A stretch of 64,000 bases of DNA from Turnera subulata. Its lineage: Eukaryota > Streptophyta > Magnoliopsida > Malpighiales > Passifloraceae. The stretch is from positions 46,232 through 110,231 of the forward strand of contig JAKUCV010001851.1 in NCBI GenBank assembly GCA_028386065.3, in the 5' to 3' direction. The position numbers and the translations under genes are program-made. Positions within the stretch are counted from its first letter, which is position 1, and each line of letters begins with the position of its first letter. Positions 46,230 to 58,413 of the stretch are shown here, piece by piece. Under the pieces are notes generated by a model. That model did not search any database. It was given only the letters and a program-made list of their open reading frames with translations, and was not told the origin of the DNA.

Positions 46230-46621
46230 ACTTTTACAACAAATTATACTTAGCGTAACATATGGATGAAAACACTCCACATCCTCTAATCACCTTTCCA
46301 TAGCCCTCATCTCCCCATAATCTTCCATAGTTGTTCCTAATCAGCCAATATTTTATGCCATCATCCTCAACTCCATATCCCACAATGACTGCATGATATA
46401 TGCACCCTCTATTTCAACTCACCTGAAAACATGAATATTTTACTTCAGGTTTAAAAATTAGTTATTATTTACTTCATTTCACAAATAATAAATTTGATCT
46501 TTTTAGAAGATTAGTTAGAAAATAACCTGCTTATAAACCTTTAAAACGTCATGAACCAAGAGAATTTCAACCACTGGATGTTGGGACACAAGTTCCAAAA
46601 GTCGCTCTTCTGGGATATATA
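46230..46621 (-). pseudogene. Papain-type cysteine protease C-terminal fragment
   Basis: Two exon-like pieces on the minus strand. The first (46621 to about 46530) reads YPEERLLELVSQHPVV...KVYKQ, the segment before the catalytic His in papain-family enzymes. After an AT-rich intron-like gap with GT and AG ends, the second (46422 to about 46231) carries HAVIVGYGVEDDGIKYWLI followed by RNNYGRLWGDEGYGK, that is the catalytic His and the Asn region of family C1A. Between GEL and HAV there is an extra TAG-containing insert that breaks the frame. The 5' exons are missing: an LTR (D) begins exactly at 46622. A dead relic. Confidence 0.8.
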
Positions 46622-47615
46622 TGAAACGCCCCGACCCGTATTTACCGTACACAGTAAACACGTGCCGGAACTGTAACGACCCAACCAAGCAAAGCCCAGC
46701 ATACAGTGTATACAATAGAAACTCGGGCTCAACAGCCCAAAATAAAAGCAACAATAGCATCATAACCGGCCCAATGGCCCAACAATAGCAATAAATAGCA
46801 CAACGGAAGACTTAATAACTCACAAAGACACTGTATGCGACACATGATGCAAACTATGGATCCAAGTCCTGTCCAAGGGATAACGCCGCAGCCTGTCTGG
46901 AATGCACCAAACCTGTACCACAAATAACACATCCTACGGGATGAAAGCCCGCAGGTGAGGGGTGAGTCCGAAGTGCTCACCGACGAAGGATAGACAATCA
47001 ATATGCAACACTATAATTACTCAAGGTCAAAAACAAGCACAACAGCCAAACCGAAAGACAAGACCCAAAACCGGTCCAAGACCAAAAAGACTCAAATAAA
47101 ATTCCAATTTCCAATTTTATCTTTCCGGGCCCCGTCACGAATAAGCTAGAGGTCAGACCTGGTTATCAACATATTTCGGGTGCCAGACCAAATCCAAGAG
47201 AACCCAGGGATCGACATCCCAAAAATAAGAACCCAAGGATAGACATCCCAAATATAATCACGGGATAGACATCCCAAGCATAGACATGCTTATCACAAGT
47301 AACCCAGGTCATGGCCACCACAAAACAGTCTTAAACCTTCGAGTCGTACCACTACCTACCACATGAGAATTATATCATCATTATTCAAAACCAAATCACA
47401 GGGATCAACATCCCTAACCAAAATACCGGGATAGGCATCCCAATCCAAAACCAAGGATCGACATCCTTATCACAATTTATTTAATCCATTTTATTTAATG
47501 CCAAAAAGACACTAGGACAAACATCCAAAAACCAATCAAGATACTGGGATAAACATCCCGACAACAATCAAGACAATGGGATAAACATCCCGAAACAAAC
47601 CACAGCAAACGCAAT
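46622..47615 (-). mobile_element. LTR D (partial), minus orientation, interrupted by Gypsy element A
   Basis: It begins TGAAACGCCCCGACC, the reverse complement of an LTR end (...GGCGTTTCA). It shares ordered blocks with LTRs A and B: the TGAAACRCCC end, an AACGGAAGAC/GCAGCGGAAGA block, CTATGGATCC, and a CCTGYTG...GATA-type region. About 1 kb is present before element A begins at 47616. The rest should lie beyond A. It holds a hairpin array at 47207-47591. Confidence 0.7.
47207..47591. repeat. Array of ten short hairpins (GGGAT-n-ATCCC type)
   Basis: Inverted repeats with a core GGGATnnACATCCC at 47207-47220, 47236-47249 (one mismatch), 47262-47275, 47276-47291, 47401-47414, 47428-47441, 47453-47468, 47514-47526 (weak), 47546-47559 and 47578-47591. 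Two copies changed both arms together: AAGCAT...ATGCTT at 47276-47291 and AAGGAT...ATCCTT at 47453-47468. The loop (CGAC, AGAC, CAAC, AGGC, AAAC) varies less than the irregular spacers. Confidence 0.85.
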
Positions 47616-50600
47616 TGAAACACCCGTGTCCCAATTTTACAAATAAAATACTCAAATAAAGGAAATTACCAAAACACCCCTGAAACCCGGGACACGAAAT
47701 CCAGTATCAACAATATCCAAAATTTTAAATAAAAAGAGATGTCATAACAAACATAGTCAAACCGGCTTAGCAAGCCTCAAATCAAACCCGACAACCTGAC
47801 GATACATCATCAATAGTAAATCCCGGCAATCCGCCGATAAAACAATCCAAAATCAATAGTGACATCTCAATAAAAAATCCAATGCAGCGGAAGAAACACA
47901 CGGAGTAAAAATAAGAGAATCAAAAACAACATGCATGTCGACTATATGGATCCAACCGGGAGATCAAGCACAGCTACCTGCTGAGATAACCACGTCCGTA
48001 CTCTGGATGGATGGTAAGTGACTGCACGCTATCTAAAGTCTGAAAAACAACGTTAGCGATTATGTGAGTCGCCTACTCAGTGAGCAATATAAGTCTAATT
48101 ATGAGAGTGTGCAGATCAAGTCCGAAAGGAAAGAAGAGCAACAAGACCAGCATGCAACATGCAACAATCAGTACTAACATGCCAACATAATCAAGCAAAC
48201 AGTTCATTATTCTCCATCTGTAGTGTGTTAAGTTTTCTTATTATGATTTATTATTCAGGGCCCCTACTGTGTGCGTCGAGCTCGGTCCCGTCTCATGAGA
48301 CAACCAGGCATAAGCCCAAATACAACCAGGCACGAAGCCCAACATATCCATAGAGAGAGAGAGACAGAGAGAAAGAGGGAGGTAGAAAGGGGGAGGTAGA
48401 AGGAGGGAGGTAGAACCGGTCATTACAGACCCATATGCAAATCCGCATAACACTTGCTATTCCGCAAGCAAACCCGAGGGGTATCACTTCCCGCTCGAAA
48501 CAACCGGTCATCAGCACACAGTAGCCTAACTTCTACTGTACATTATCTTAATTCACAAGTTATGAGTTTATGTGTGCCAAGAGATTGAGATTTAACAGGG
48601 TTGTGTGATAAAACAACTCAATCAGATAACCGGGTCTCCGACCCACAACACATCACACCAAGCACCCAGAATCACGCCACAAGTTATAATCCATAACTAA
48701 TCCAATCATCCAGCTCATAAGCAAAAAGTACACTTAGGCACACAATACAGGTTACAACATGTTAGCAAACAAGCATGCAACTCAAACAAACCAATCCAAC
48801 GAGCTCATGCATACAAACATAAAAAGACATATAAAGTCACCTCAACGACGATTGTCCTGTGGAGCTTTTCCCAAAACAGATCCTCCAGCTCCCGAGGTGT
48901 TACCCGTGCCTGAATACCGGCACACACAACAAATTACAAACAATAACAATAAAGACGTGCATGCATGTATCTATAATGCTCAACTGAGTTAAACCCGTCC
49001 CTAGTTAACCATTTATGAAATTCCCGGGTCAAAACCCGACATAATGTTCTCTCACCAAAACTCCGAGTATCGGGACCTAAGGTTCACCGGCTTACGCCCA
49101 ACTAAGTCCAATAAGTAGTTCCCGAGCCTATGGCCCACTCATTATGTTCTTTACGGGTTTCCGGCCTAAAACCCAATCTAAGCCCAAATTCAATTTCCGG
49201 GCCTAAAGCCCACTTCCTTAAGTCCTTATTTAATTAATTATAGGATTGGGCTCAAAGCCTGTTACTTAAGTCCAAGGTCAATTTGATCCCAAAGATTCCC
49301 GGCCTAAAGGTTCTACCCGTATCGGTAAAATTCCCGGTTATACTCCACACAAATTCCCGTACTCGATTTACTACTATGTACCCTATCAATATTACAAAAT
49401 CCAATCCAAATTAAATAAGTACATGCCATGAATAACACCAATTATACATCAAGTATAATGCCGGAGTCAAAACCCGAACCTTTGCCGGAAAATTCCCGAG
49501 CCTCGCCGGAAAATTCCCGAGCCTTCACCGGATTCCGGTGAACTCGCCGGAAAACACCCAAAACTGCCAGAACAACCCAACAACCACAAACCAATTCAGA
49601 TTCAACACAGAACTACCACGCAGATCCTTAAAACGAATTGCAAAAGAAGAAACCAAAGGCCTTTACCCGGAAATCACACAAATCTGCCGAGAACCGAATC
49701 TGCTCGTGAAGCACACACACACGCACGCACACCCGAGCACCAACCTCTCCCGTCTACAACAACCAGCACTTCACCACACACGCAAGCAACTTGCCGGAAC
49801 CGACCACCAACACCGGCGAGCAGAGCCCCGACATGCAGCAACAACGGCCACCAAAACACACCAACAATAACCCACGACAACCATCCATCAACACCACAAC
49901 ACCACACAGGCCCGCCACCGTCCGGCCACCACAAAACCCACAACAAAACACCAACACAAAAACCGGAGAGAAAAGTCAAAAACCGCGTAGAAGGGGCACA
50001 GAGAAGAAGACGGAAGAGAAGGGCAAGGAACTCACCCGTGCTTGAAGCTTCTCCCCGTACCGATTGCAGCAGCGGCGGTGACGTGCTCCGGCCGTGACGA
50101 GAGACCCAACGGCGAGGAGCTGCGTGGAGAGGCAATGAAACAGAGATAAGGGCGGCGGCGAGAAGGTGACGAGGAGGCAAGGAATAGTCCGGAAAAAGAG
50201 TTGCAGGAGGGGAAAGAAGAAGAGGGAGAGAGAGAGAGAGAGAAGAGAAAAGAGAGAGAGAGGGAAGAAGGAAGAGAGGTAGGAGCGACGACGGGAGAAG
50301 AAGAGAAGAAAAGAAGAAGAGAAGAGAAAAGAAGAAAAAAGAAAAGAGAAGGGAAAGGAGGTCGGCTAGGGTTTTGACCCACCAAGCCCAAAACGACGTC
50401 GTGTCGTTTAGCTTGGTGCGGTCAACCCGCCCCGTTGACCAGCAGCTTTCTTTTTTTAAAAAAAAAAAACTCCAAAACGACGTAGTTTCATAGTACCCTC
50501 GTTAAATCTTCGCGTTTCACCCCGTTCTCTGATCTGTTTCCAACGGAACCCGAACCATGAACGACACCAACTTAAAATTGACATTTCCAAGGCATAGTAA

Positions 50601-50703
50601 TTTATTTCCTCGACTAAAACTCGAAAATACCTGAAGGGTAAACTTGGAATAAAAAATTCAAAAATTCCGAAAAAACCAAATTATGAAAATTCGGGGCGTT
50701 ACA
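47616..50703 (-). repeat. 3' LTR of element A (3.09 kb)
   Basis: On the minus strand it starts TGTAACGCCCCG next to the purine tract and ends GGGTGTTTCA. Near its start it carries ACGTCGTTTT and an inverted TTGAC pair (50420-50440), then a CT-rich stretch (complement of 50210-50360). The block with palindromes CGAGCTCG (48277-48284) and GTCTCATGAGAC (48290-48301) is shared with LTR B. ORFs within are not protein-like. Confidence 0.85.
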
Positions 50704-50715
50704 GTTCTACCCCAC

Positions 50716-53700
50716 TTAAGGAAATTTCGTCCTCGAAATTACAAGATAAGAAACATCAAAACAAATGGGGATACTGCTCCTGCATATGGGACTCAACCTC
50801 CCAAGTAGCCTCATTCGGAGAATGACGGCTCCACCTAACCCGAACCATCGGAATAACTCGATCCTCAACTGTCGCTCCTCCCGAGCAAGAATCTCAACCG
50901 GCTCCTCAACATAAGTCAAATCCTCAGAAACCTCCACCTCTGTCGGGGATACAACATGACTAGGATCAGACCGATAACGCTTCAGCATCGTTACATGGAA
51001 TACATCATGTATGCGCGACAGCTCCTCCGGTAAAGCCAATCTGTAGGCCAGCGGACCAATCCGCTCCATGATCTCATAAGGACCAATATAACGAGGGCTC
51101 AACTTGCCCTTCCTCCCAAACCGGATAACACCTCTCCATGGAGCAACACGGAGGAAAACTCTGTCACCTACATTGTACTCCATCTCCCGACGATGCTTAT
51201 CGGCAAAACTCTTTTGCCGGTCCTGAGCAGCCCTCATGCACTGCTTAACCACCTCGATCTGATCAACAGTCTCCTGGACTAAGTCCGGACCAATCACCTG
51301 TCTCAGACCTTCCTCATCCCAACAGATCGGACTACGACACTTCCGCCCATACAAAGCCTCATATGGCGCCATACCGATACTGGAGTGATACCCGTTGTTA
51401 TAGGCAAACTCCACCAACGGTAATGTCTCTTCCCAAGAACCACTGAAATTGAGCACACAGGCTCTAAGTATATCCTCCAGCGTCTGTATGGTTCTCTCCG
51501 ACTGCCCATCGGTCTGCGGATGGAATGCAGTACTGAAATTCAGCTTAGTCCCTAAAGCTGACTGTAAACTCTTCCAGAAGTGGGAAGTAAACCTCGGATC
51601 CCTGTCCGACACAATGGATAGTGGAACTCCATGTAGACGGACAATACCCGAAACATATAACCTCGCCAGCTTATCCATTGTATCCGTCTGCTGAATCGGA
51701 AGGAAATGAGCTGACTTGGTCAACCTGTCAACAATAACCCAGATGGCATCATGTCGACCCCGGGTCCTCGGTAACCCGATCACAAAGTCCATAGTAATAT
51801 GCTCCCACTTCCACTGCGGAATAGTCAAAGATCTCATCTTGCCGGCAGGAGCCTGATCCTCGGCCTTCACCTGCTGACAAGTCATACAACGAGCCACAAA
51901 CTCCGCAACATCCTTCTTCATCCCGGGCCACCAATAATGACTCTTCAAGTTCTGGTACATTTTGGTGCTACCCAGATGCATAGCATACGGCGCATTATGC
52001 GCTTCATCCATAATCCATCTCCTCAAATCATCCACATCCGGGACACACAACCGATCACCGGTCATCAGAGCACCATTCTCCCGAACATAGAAACTAGAAC
52101 TCTCTCCACCGAGAGCCTTATCCCGCAACTTTGCTAGATGAGGATCACCATACTGCAACTCCATGATCTTATCCCTCAAGGTCGGCCGGATGCTCAAACT
52201 AGCAAGCAACGCCCGAGTAACATCTACCTCCAACTGTTCATCCAACGACCTCAGCTCCACCAAGGAAGGCAAAGCATAAGAAACCGAGTCCTCATCCACA
52301 GAAGCCACCCTTTTCCGGCTCAATGCATCTGCAACCACATTGGCCTTGCCCGGATGGTACTCGATAGTACAATCATAATCCTTCAAAAGCTCAATCCAGC
52401 GTCTCTGCCTCATATTAAGCTCCCTTTGGGTCATGATGTACTTCAAACTCTTGTGGTCCGTGAAAATCCGACATTTCTCACCGTATAGATGGTGTCTCTA
52501 GATCTTCAAAACAAAGATCACAGCAGCTAACTCCAGATCATGGGTCGGATAGTTCCTCTCGTGAGTTCTCAACTGCCTGGAGGCATAAGCAATCACCCGA
52601 CCCTCCTGCATCAAAACACATCCCAAGCCCAGACCAGAAGCATCACTGAACACCGTGTACTCCACTCCGGGTCTCAGAACAGTCAAGACCGGTGCAGAAG
52701 TCAACCGACTCTTCAACTCCTCAAAGCTCTTCTGACAATTGTCATCCCAAGCAAAAGTACAGTCTTTCCTCAACAGCTTAGTCATGGGACCCGCTATTAA
52801 GGAAAAACCCTCAATAAACCTCCGGTAGTACCCAGCAAGTCCAAGAAAACTCCGTATCTCAGACACACTCTTCGGTGGCTCCCAATCCATGACTGCCTTA
52901 ATCTTGGCCGGATCCACCTTAATGCCCTCACCAGACACAATATGTCCAAGAAACGCAACCTCATCCAACCAAAACTCACACTTGCTGAGCTTGGCATAGA
53001 GTTGTTCTTCTCTCAACCTCTGCAAAACTTGTCTCAAGTGATCCTCATGTTCGGCCTTACTACTCGAGTAGACCAAGATGTCATCAATAAACACTACTAC
53101 AAACCGGTCCAGAAACTCATGGAAGACCTACTGCATCATACACATGAATACTGCCGGTGCATTCGTCAGACCAAAAGGAACAACCACAAACTTATAATGA
53201 CCATACCGAGTGCGGAATGCAGTTTTCGGTATGTTTGGCTCTGCAATCCGAACCTGATGGTACCCAGATCGCAAGTCAATCTTCGAAAACACAGATGCAC
53301 CCTGCAACTGATCGAACAAGTCATCGATCCTAGGCAAAGGATACTTGTTCTTCACAGTCACCTTGTTCAACTGTCTATAATCTACACACATCCGCATACT
53401 GCCATCCTTCTTCTTCACAAACAAGACCGGGGCACCCAGGGTGAGATGCTCGGTCTAATAAAACCCTTATCTAACAACTCCTCCAGTTGCTTCTTCAACT
53501 CCTGTAGTTCTGCCGGAGCTATTCTGTAGGGCGGTATAGAAATAGGTGCAACTCCTGGTACCAAGTCAACTGTATACTCCACCTCCCGCTCTGGAGGCAA
53601 CCCAGGTAAATCATCAGGAAAAACATCGGGAAACTCCCGAACAATAGGAATATCCTCCACACCAAGTACTGGTACCGAAGAATCGACCACATGAGCAAGA

Positions 53701-54310
53701 AAGGCATCACAACCCTCTCGGATCATCCTGAAAGCCTGGATGGCCGAGATACAGCACGCCGATAGAACCCTTCGTTCTCCTACAAACACCAATCTACGCC
53801 CCAACAAAGAAGATAAAGCCACTTCCCTGGCCCGACAATCAACTACTGCTTGGTGTCTGGACAACCAGTCCATGCCTAAGATAACATCAAACTCTCCCAA
53901 ATCCATGACAGCTAGATCAGAAGGAAAACCCTCACTATCATACTCTATCGACACATTCCTACAAACTCGATCAACAACTACTATTTCTCTAGTGGGTAAA
54001 CGGACTCTTAGGGGTCTACTAAGGTTATCATCCTCTATGTTATGAGTAGTCATGAATGCACGTGATACAAAAGAATGTGTAGAACCTGGATCAATTAAAG
54101 CATGTGCAAATTGACCAAAAACCATAAAGGTACCTGCTATGACCTCTGGAGCATCAGCAGCCTCCTCTCGGGTGATGGCATAAACCCTAGGAGCTGCAGC
54201 AGACTGAGTCGCACCCCTGCGTTCGGAGCTCCAGAACCTCCACGACCTCGACCCTGCTGTCTGCCACCCCGGTTCGGACCAGAAGAAACAGCACCACTAG
54301 CCACTGAACT
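50716..54310 (-). pseudogene. Gypsy pol (protease, RT, RNase H, integrase, chromodomain-like), broken
   Basis: Protease with ALIDPGSTHSFVS; RT with [20 protein letters not shown] and [11 protein letters not shown]; RNase H with [16 protein letters not shown] and ELAAVIF; integrase zinc region with two His and CMTCQQVK, then DDE core ([37 protein letters not shown]); C-terminal region [19 protein letters not shown]...[13 protein letters not shown]. Lesions seen: a frame change between gag and protease (about 54190-54230), another near 53420 at the start of RT, TAG at 53128-53130, TAG at 52498-52500, and a shift near 50865 that scrambles the last about 40 codons. Not translatable as one protein. 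Confidence 0.88.
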
Positions 54311-55435
54311 CTATACTGTAAACTGAGAACCACTGCCACCATTATCCCTCATCCACTTGTAGCAAGTTGACTTCTGGTGTCCCGGCGTATTGCAATACCA
54401 GTATGTACCCGAGAACCGTGCCGAGGAACCCCGTTCCTGAGAACCCGACTGATAGGACCGTCCTCCCGAGGATCTGCCCGGTCCACCCTGATAACTCTGC
54501 CCTCGGAACTTCTTCAAACCCTGATAAGAAGAACTCTGTCCGACCGAATAATCTGCACCTCCGGCATCAGAATACTGCCTCTTCTGTCCCGAAGCAGATG
54601 ACTGCTTCCTCTGCTCGGCTGTCTGAGCCTCCTTCCCGATCAACTGAACTCTCTCAGCATCAAAAGCAGCGGCACAAACTGCCTCCCAAGTCTTGTGTCC
54701 TCCACCAGCCACGGCCATCGCTATCTCAGTACGTAAGCCGTTAACAAACCGCCTACACTTGGTCAACTCATCGGGCACAAACTCCCTAGCATAAGAGAGA
54801 AGGATGCTATACCGGATCCTGAAAGCTGATACAGTCTCATCTAGTCCCTGCTTCACCTCAAGAAATTGCTTCTTCTGCTCCTCCAGAAAACCAACAATAA
54901 GAAACTCCTTGTAGAATCTCTCCTTGAAATCCTCCCAAGGCATCTCCACAGGCTTCGGTAGATTGGCCACAAGATCCTGCCACCATGACAATGCATACCC
55001 TGTGAACTTGTGTGCAGCTAATCGAGCCCTCTGCTCAGGTGCACAGGTGAACTTCTCCAGAACATTCTCTACCTGGCGAAACCAATCATCAAACTCCTTG
55101 ACTTTGCCCTCTTCACCTGAGAATTCCTTCACAGGAGACTTATCCATATGCTTATACCCACTCTCCATACCACCTGTTGCAGCAGGTGCTACCGACTGGG
55201 CACCCTGCTGCTGCTGCTGAAACTGCTGGAACTGCTGCCACTCCAGAAAAGCCTGATACTGCTGGAACGCTGGGTTCACAACAGGTGGCACAGCATTCTG
55301 TCCTCCACCACCTGCAGCATTATTCTCTACTGCATTATTGTTCCCCTGACCAACGGGAACCTGCATCACCGACACATTGTCGGAGACATGAGTAGCGGCG
55401 TCATCCTCAGCATTGTGCTGTCCCTCGTGATCCAT
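54311..55435 (-). CDS. Gypsy gag protein of element A (374 aa)
   Basis: The open frame starts MDHEGQHNAEDD and ends at TAG 54311-54313. The N-terminal Gln-rich low-complexity part is followed by the retrotransposon gag domain (about residues 100-250: KEFDDWFRQVENVLEKF, YALSWWQDLV, FKERFYKEF). A knuckle-like WYCNTPGHQKSTC lies near the C-terminus; its first Cys is missing (Tyr-Trp-Tyr-Cys where Cys-x2-Cys is expected), so RNA binding may be impaired. In this lineage gag usually reads on into protease in one ORF, so the TAG is probably a lesion rather than the true end. Confidence 0.8.
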   Translation of the reverse strand: MDHEGQHNAEDDAATHVSDNVSVMQVPVGQGNNNAVENNAAGGGGQNAVPPVVNPAFQQYQAFLEWQQFQQFQQQQQGAQSVAPAATGGMESGYKHMDKSPVKEFSGEEGKVKEFDDWFRQVENVLEKFTCAPEQRARLAAHKFTGYALSWWQDLVANLPKPVEMPWEDFKERFYKEFLIVGFLEEQKKQFLEVKQGLDETVSAFRIRYSILLSYAREFVPDELTKCRRFVNGLRTEIAMAVAGGGHKTWEAVCAAAFDAERVQLIGKEAQTAEQRKQSSASGQKRQYSDAGGADYSVGQSSSYQGLKKFRGQSYQGGPGRSSGGRSYQSGSQERGSSARFSGTYWYCNTPGHQKSTCYKWMRDNGGSGSQFTV

Positions 55436-55580
55436 ATCGACGCCTATATGAATGCAAATGAGTCAAAAACACTTTTAAGTCATAAATCCGGAAACAGGCT
55501 TAAACACAGAAATCACTTTGAAAACAAAGTTTAAAACACTTTTTAAAACCAAGGATCTGAAGCGTGCTCCGCTACCAAGC
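55436..55580 (-). other. Leader and primer binding site of element A
   Basis: Minus-strand TGGTAGCGGAGC (55566-55577) follows the LTR end by a few bases, as in the element at the start of the window. The remaining leader to the gag ATG is about 130 bases. Confidence 0.65.
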
Positions 55581-55785
55581 TGAAACACCCGTGTCCCAAT
55601 TTTACAAATAAAATACTCAAATAAAGGAAATTACCAAAACACCCCTGAAACCCGGGACACGAAATCCAGTATCAACAATATCCAAAATTTTAAATAAAAA
55701 GAGATGTCATAACAAACATAGTCAAACCGACTTAGCAAGCCTCAAATCAAACCCGGCAACCTGCCGATACATCATCAATAGTAAA
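55581..55785 (-). repeat. Truncated 5' LTR of element A
   Basis: Starts TGAAACACCCGTGTCCC like 47616 and follows that LTR for 205 bases with about three mismatches, then breaks off where LTR B begins. Confidence 0.85.
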
Positions 55786-58413
55786 TGAAACGCCCGTGTC
55801 CCAATTTATTAACATAAGTTATAAATTAATTATGGATTGACCAAATTGCCCTTATCATTCCCGGGACACCCGTATCCCAAATAATCCATTAAAGATTGTA
55901 TAGCATGTGAAGTGACCAAAATACCCTTCTACCCGGGATACAATATCAACAACATAATCAATGAACAATTATACAACAAATTACACAACAACGAGCATGC
56001 AGCGGAAGACTATACATATGATAACATATATGCAGTGAAATCTATGGATCCGACCCGAGGAGAGGAAAGCACCGCCACCTGCTGATATGCTCTTCTGATC
56101 ATCGATCAGCTAACCTGTGTAAAACTGTGAGGGGGTGAGATCAACCACTGTCTCACCGCAGACAAATAAACCAATAATATACAAAACAAATCAACTACAA
56201 GTACACCGGCATCAAACAACAACAACCACAATACACAGAGCAAGACATCATCAGAATACAAACCATCACGTATCATTACTTATTCTATTATCATTGTTAT
56301 TAGTTTAAATACTTTATTAGGGCCCTCTACTGTGTGCGTCGAGCTCGGTCCCGTCTCATGAGACAACCAGGCATAAGCCCAAATAAAACAGGCACGAAGC
56401 CCAAACATATCCATAAAGAGAGAGAGAGACAGAGAGAAAGAGGGAGGTAGAAAAGGGGAGATAGAAAGAGGGAGGTAGAACCGGCCATCACAGGCCCACA
56501 TGCAAACCCGGGGTATTACTTCCCGCTCGAACCAACCGGTCAACAGCCCCACAGTAGACTTTATTATAATTCGTTATTCTCATTTATTCTTTAAGAGTGG
56601 TACCATACGTTATTGTAAACATCGTTGTGTGGATTTAACATCTTAATCTCAAATCCGGGCCCCAGCCCATAGTCCACCACACAAACCACAAATCTATATC
56701 TCATGTGTTTATCATAACCCAACAAGTCATATTAGACAGGCACAATACATCACATCAGACAAACAGGCCACATAATCAGGCACACCACGTCATAGGTAAC
56801 ATCAACATAATTCACTTTGCAAATAGCGACAACAGCACAACAGGCAAGCATGCATACAGCATTAAAGACCAAACAAATAACACCACTTTATATTCCAAGA
56901 CAATTAACCGAGCATTGTAGGCAGTAATGTATACAAAGGTTTATAAGTCCTCACCTAAAATCATTTAGAAGCTAGCACTCCATCTGGTTACTCCTCAAGT
57001 ACATCCAAAGCCTAAACATATAGTCACATGTATCACTTATACATTCATTTAAAAGACAGGGAATGTAGGCATGCCGGGTACCTAGCTATATGATTTCAAT
57101 GTTTACGAACCTCAACATGACGTAGGAACTATAAGAGACTACAGGGTAAGCCCTATTATCTTTATAAAACTCCACTTTGAAAGCTAGATACAAAACACCA
57201 TTCACATAAATGTATAGTCAAGCCTATTATCCAACCTAGCTATTAACAATTCATTTTGAACCAGACCCAAAGCTCAAGAGTCATTCTTTACCAAGGTTTA
57301 AAAGCAAGAGTTTAATTATAAATAAAGGCATCCCAAATCCTTGTTCATTTGACTTACGCAAGGTCTTAGCAGCATACTATTTGGACCGAGCTAAAGCCAA
57401 AACATAATTCCATAAGAACTAGAATTTAAGTGTATCCGTTGTAAAAACCCGTAGTAGACCACCATTTCTTTGGCAAGATAAATTTCAACCCATTAGGACT
57501 CACTCTCAAAAGACTTATTATCAATCTTGCATCTAACCTAGAGGAAGGAAACTACCTTAAAACAAGTGAGCTGATTTAGTATATTCAATGTTTCCCAGAT
57601 GCTAATCTGTCATGCTACTTACTGTCAACATTCAACATGATGATCAACAAACAATTAGAATTTCCAGAAACCATTTATACCCAACAACCCTCAATCACGT
57701 GTTAATGTATTATTTGCAAACTAGTACTCTTGTAAACTAAATTAGCTCATCTATACAGGCATTAACCTCTCAACCGAGCCAACAGAAAATCCAACGAGTA
57801 ACCCATACAGAAAGACAGACTCGAATTGGAAAGGGAAAAGAGGATCAGAATCCTTACCAAAATACAAGCGAGTCGTGACTGCCCCCTGCCTAGCCCCTCG
57901 GGTCTGTTGAACTGCAGCAAAACCCGAGTCCCCAGTGGCCGGAAACCACCCCACTGCCGGCAAGCCCGAACCCGGCAACCCAGCACCAACACAATGGATG
58001 GCCGACCACCAGCAACACAGAATGACCCCAATCCCGCCACCATCCTCAACCAACCAACACAAAAACACACCCAACACTTCCATAAACCCGTGAACCAATA
58101 GATAACAAACAAAACGAAGAAGAAGGAAGAAGAAAGGAGTCGACCGAACCCAGACCCGCCACTAAACAACCCGACATCAACAAAAACCTCAACATAACCG
58201 GAAGAAAACGAGGGAGAGAGAAAGGTCATCGGACTTACCAGGCAACGGCTGCGCGAGAGACAGCGACGGCGACACCACTACACGGCCACGCATGTCTCGG
58301 GTCGAGAGGCTCCAGTGCCCGTCGCCCCCGTCCCTCCACAGCCTTCTCTTCTTCCCTCGGTGGTGGCTCTATGGTTGCACATGTGTGTGAAATCGAAGGA
58401 ACGAAGAGATGAG
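55786..58413 (-). mobile_element. LTR B (partial), minus orientation, inserted in the 5' LTR of A
   Basis: Starts TGAAACGCCCGTGTCCC directly after the interrupted LTR A. It shares with LTR A the GCAGCGGAAGA block (about 56000), CTATGGATCC, and the GTCGAGCTCGGTCCCGTCTC palindrome block with its GA-rich follow-up (56330-56480). It lacks the expected minus-strand TGTAAC start; instead a plus-strand LTR (C) begins at 58414. No coding region. Short ORFs in it look like chance. Confidence 0.7.

Larger units (their letters stand above)
47616..55785 (-). mobile_element. Gypsy (Tekay-like chromovirus) retrotransposon A, decayed
   Basis: Minus-strand order: truncated 5' LTR (55785-55581), primer site, leader, gag (55435-54311), protease, RT, RNase H, integrase, C-terminal chromodomain-like region (ending about 50735), polypurine tract, 3' LTR (50703-47616). 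The RT-RNase H-integrase order identifies Gypsy, and an integrase tail of the EEPVEIL type points to the Tekay/Del chromovirus branch (inference). The two LTRs differ at only about 3 of 205 compared bases, yet the coding region holds at least three stops and three frame shifts, so the copy may have been made by an active helper from an already defective template. Confidence 0.88.

Noticed and set aside
49538..50391. Several overlapping ORFs on both strands in the GC-rich part of LTR A
   Set aside because: They lie in LTR sequence of low complexity (Pro/Thr-, Ser/Leu-rich products) and lack conserved motifs.
52138..55534. Plus-strand ORFs opposite the Gypsy gag and pol genes
   Set aside because: Shadows of the minus-strand coding sequence; the minus-strand products carry all recognised retroelement motifs.
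57751..58229. Minus-strand ORFs of 115 and 155 codons in LTR B
   Set aside because: Hydrophobic low-complexity translations in an LTR, not repeated in the related LTR A.
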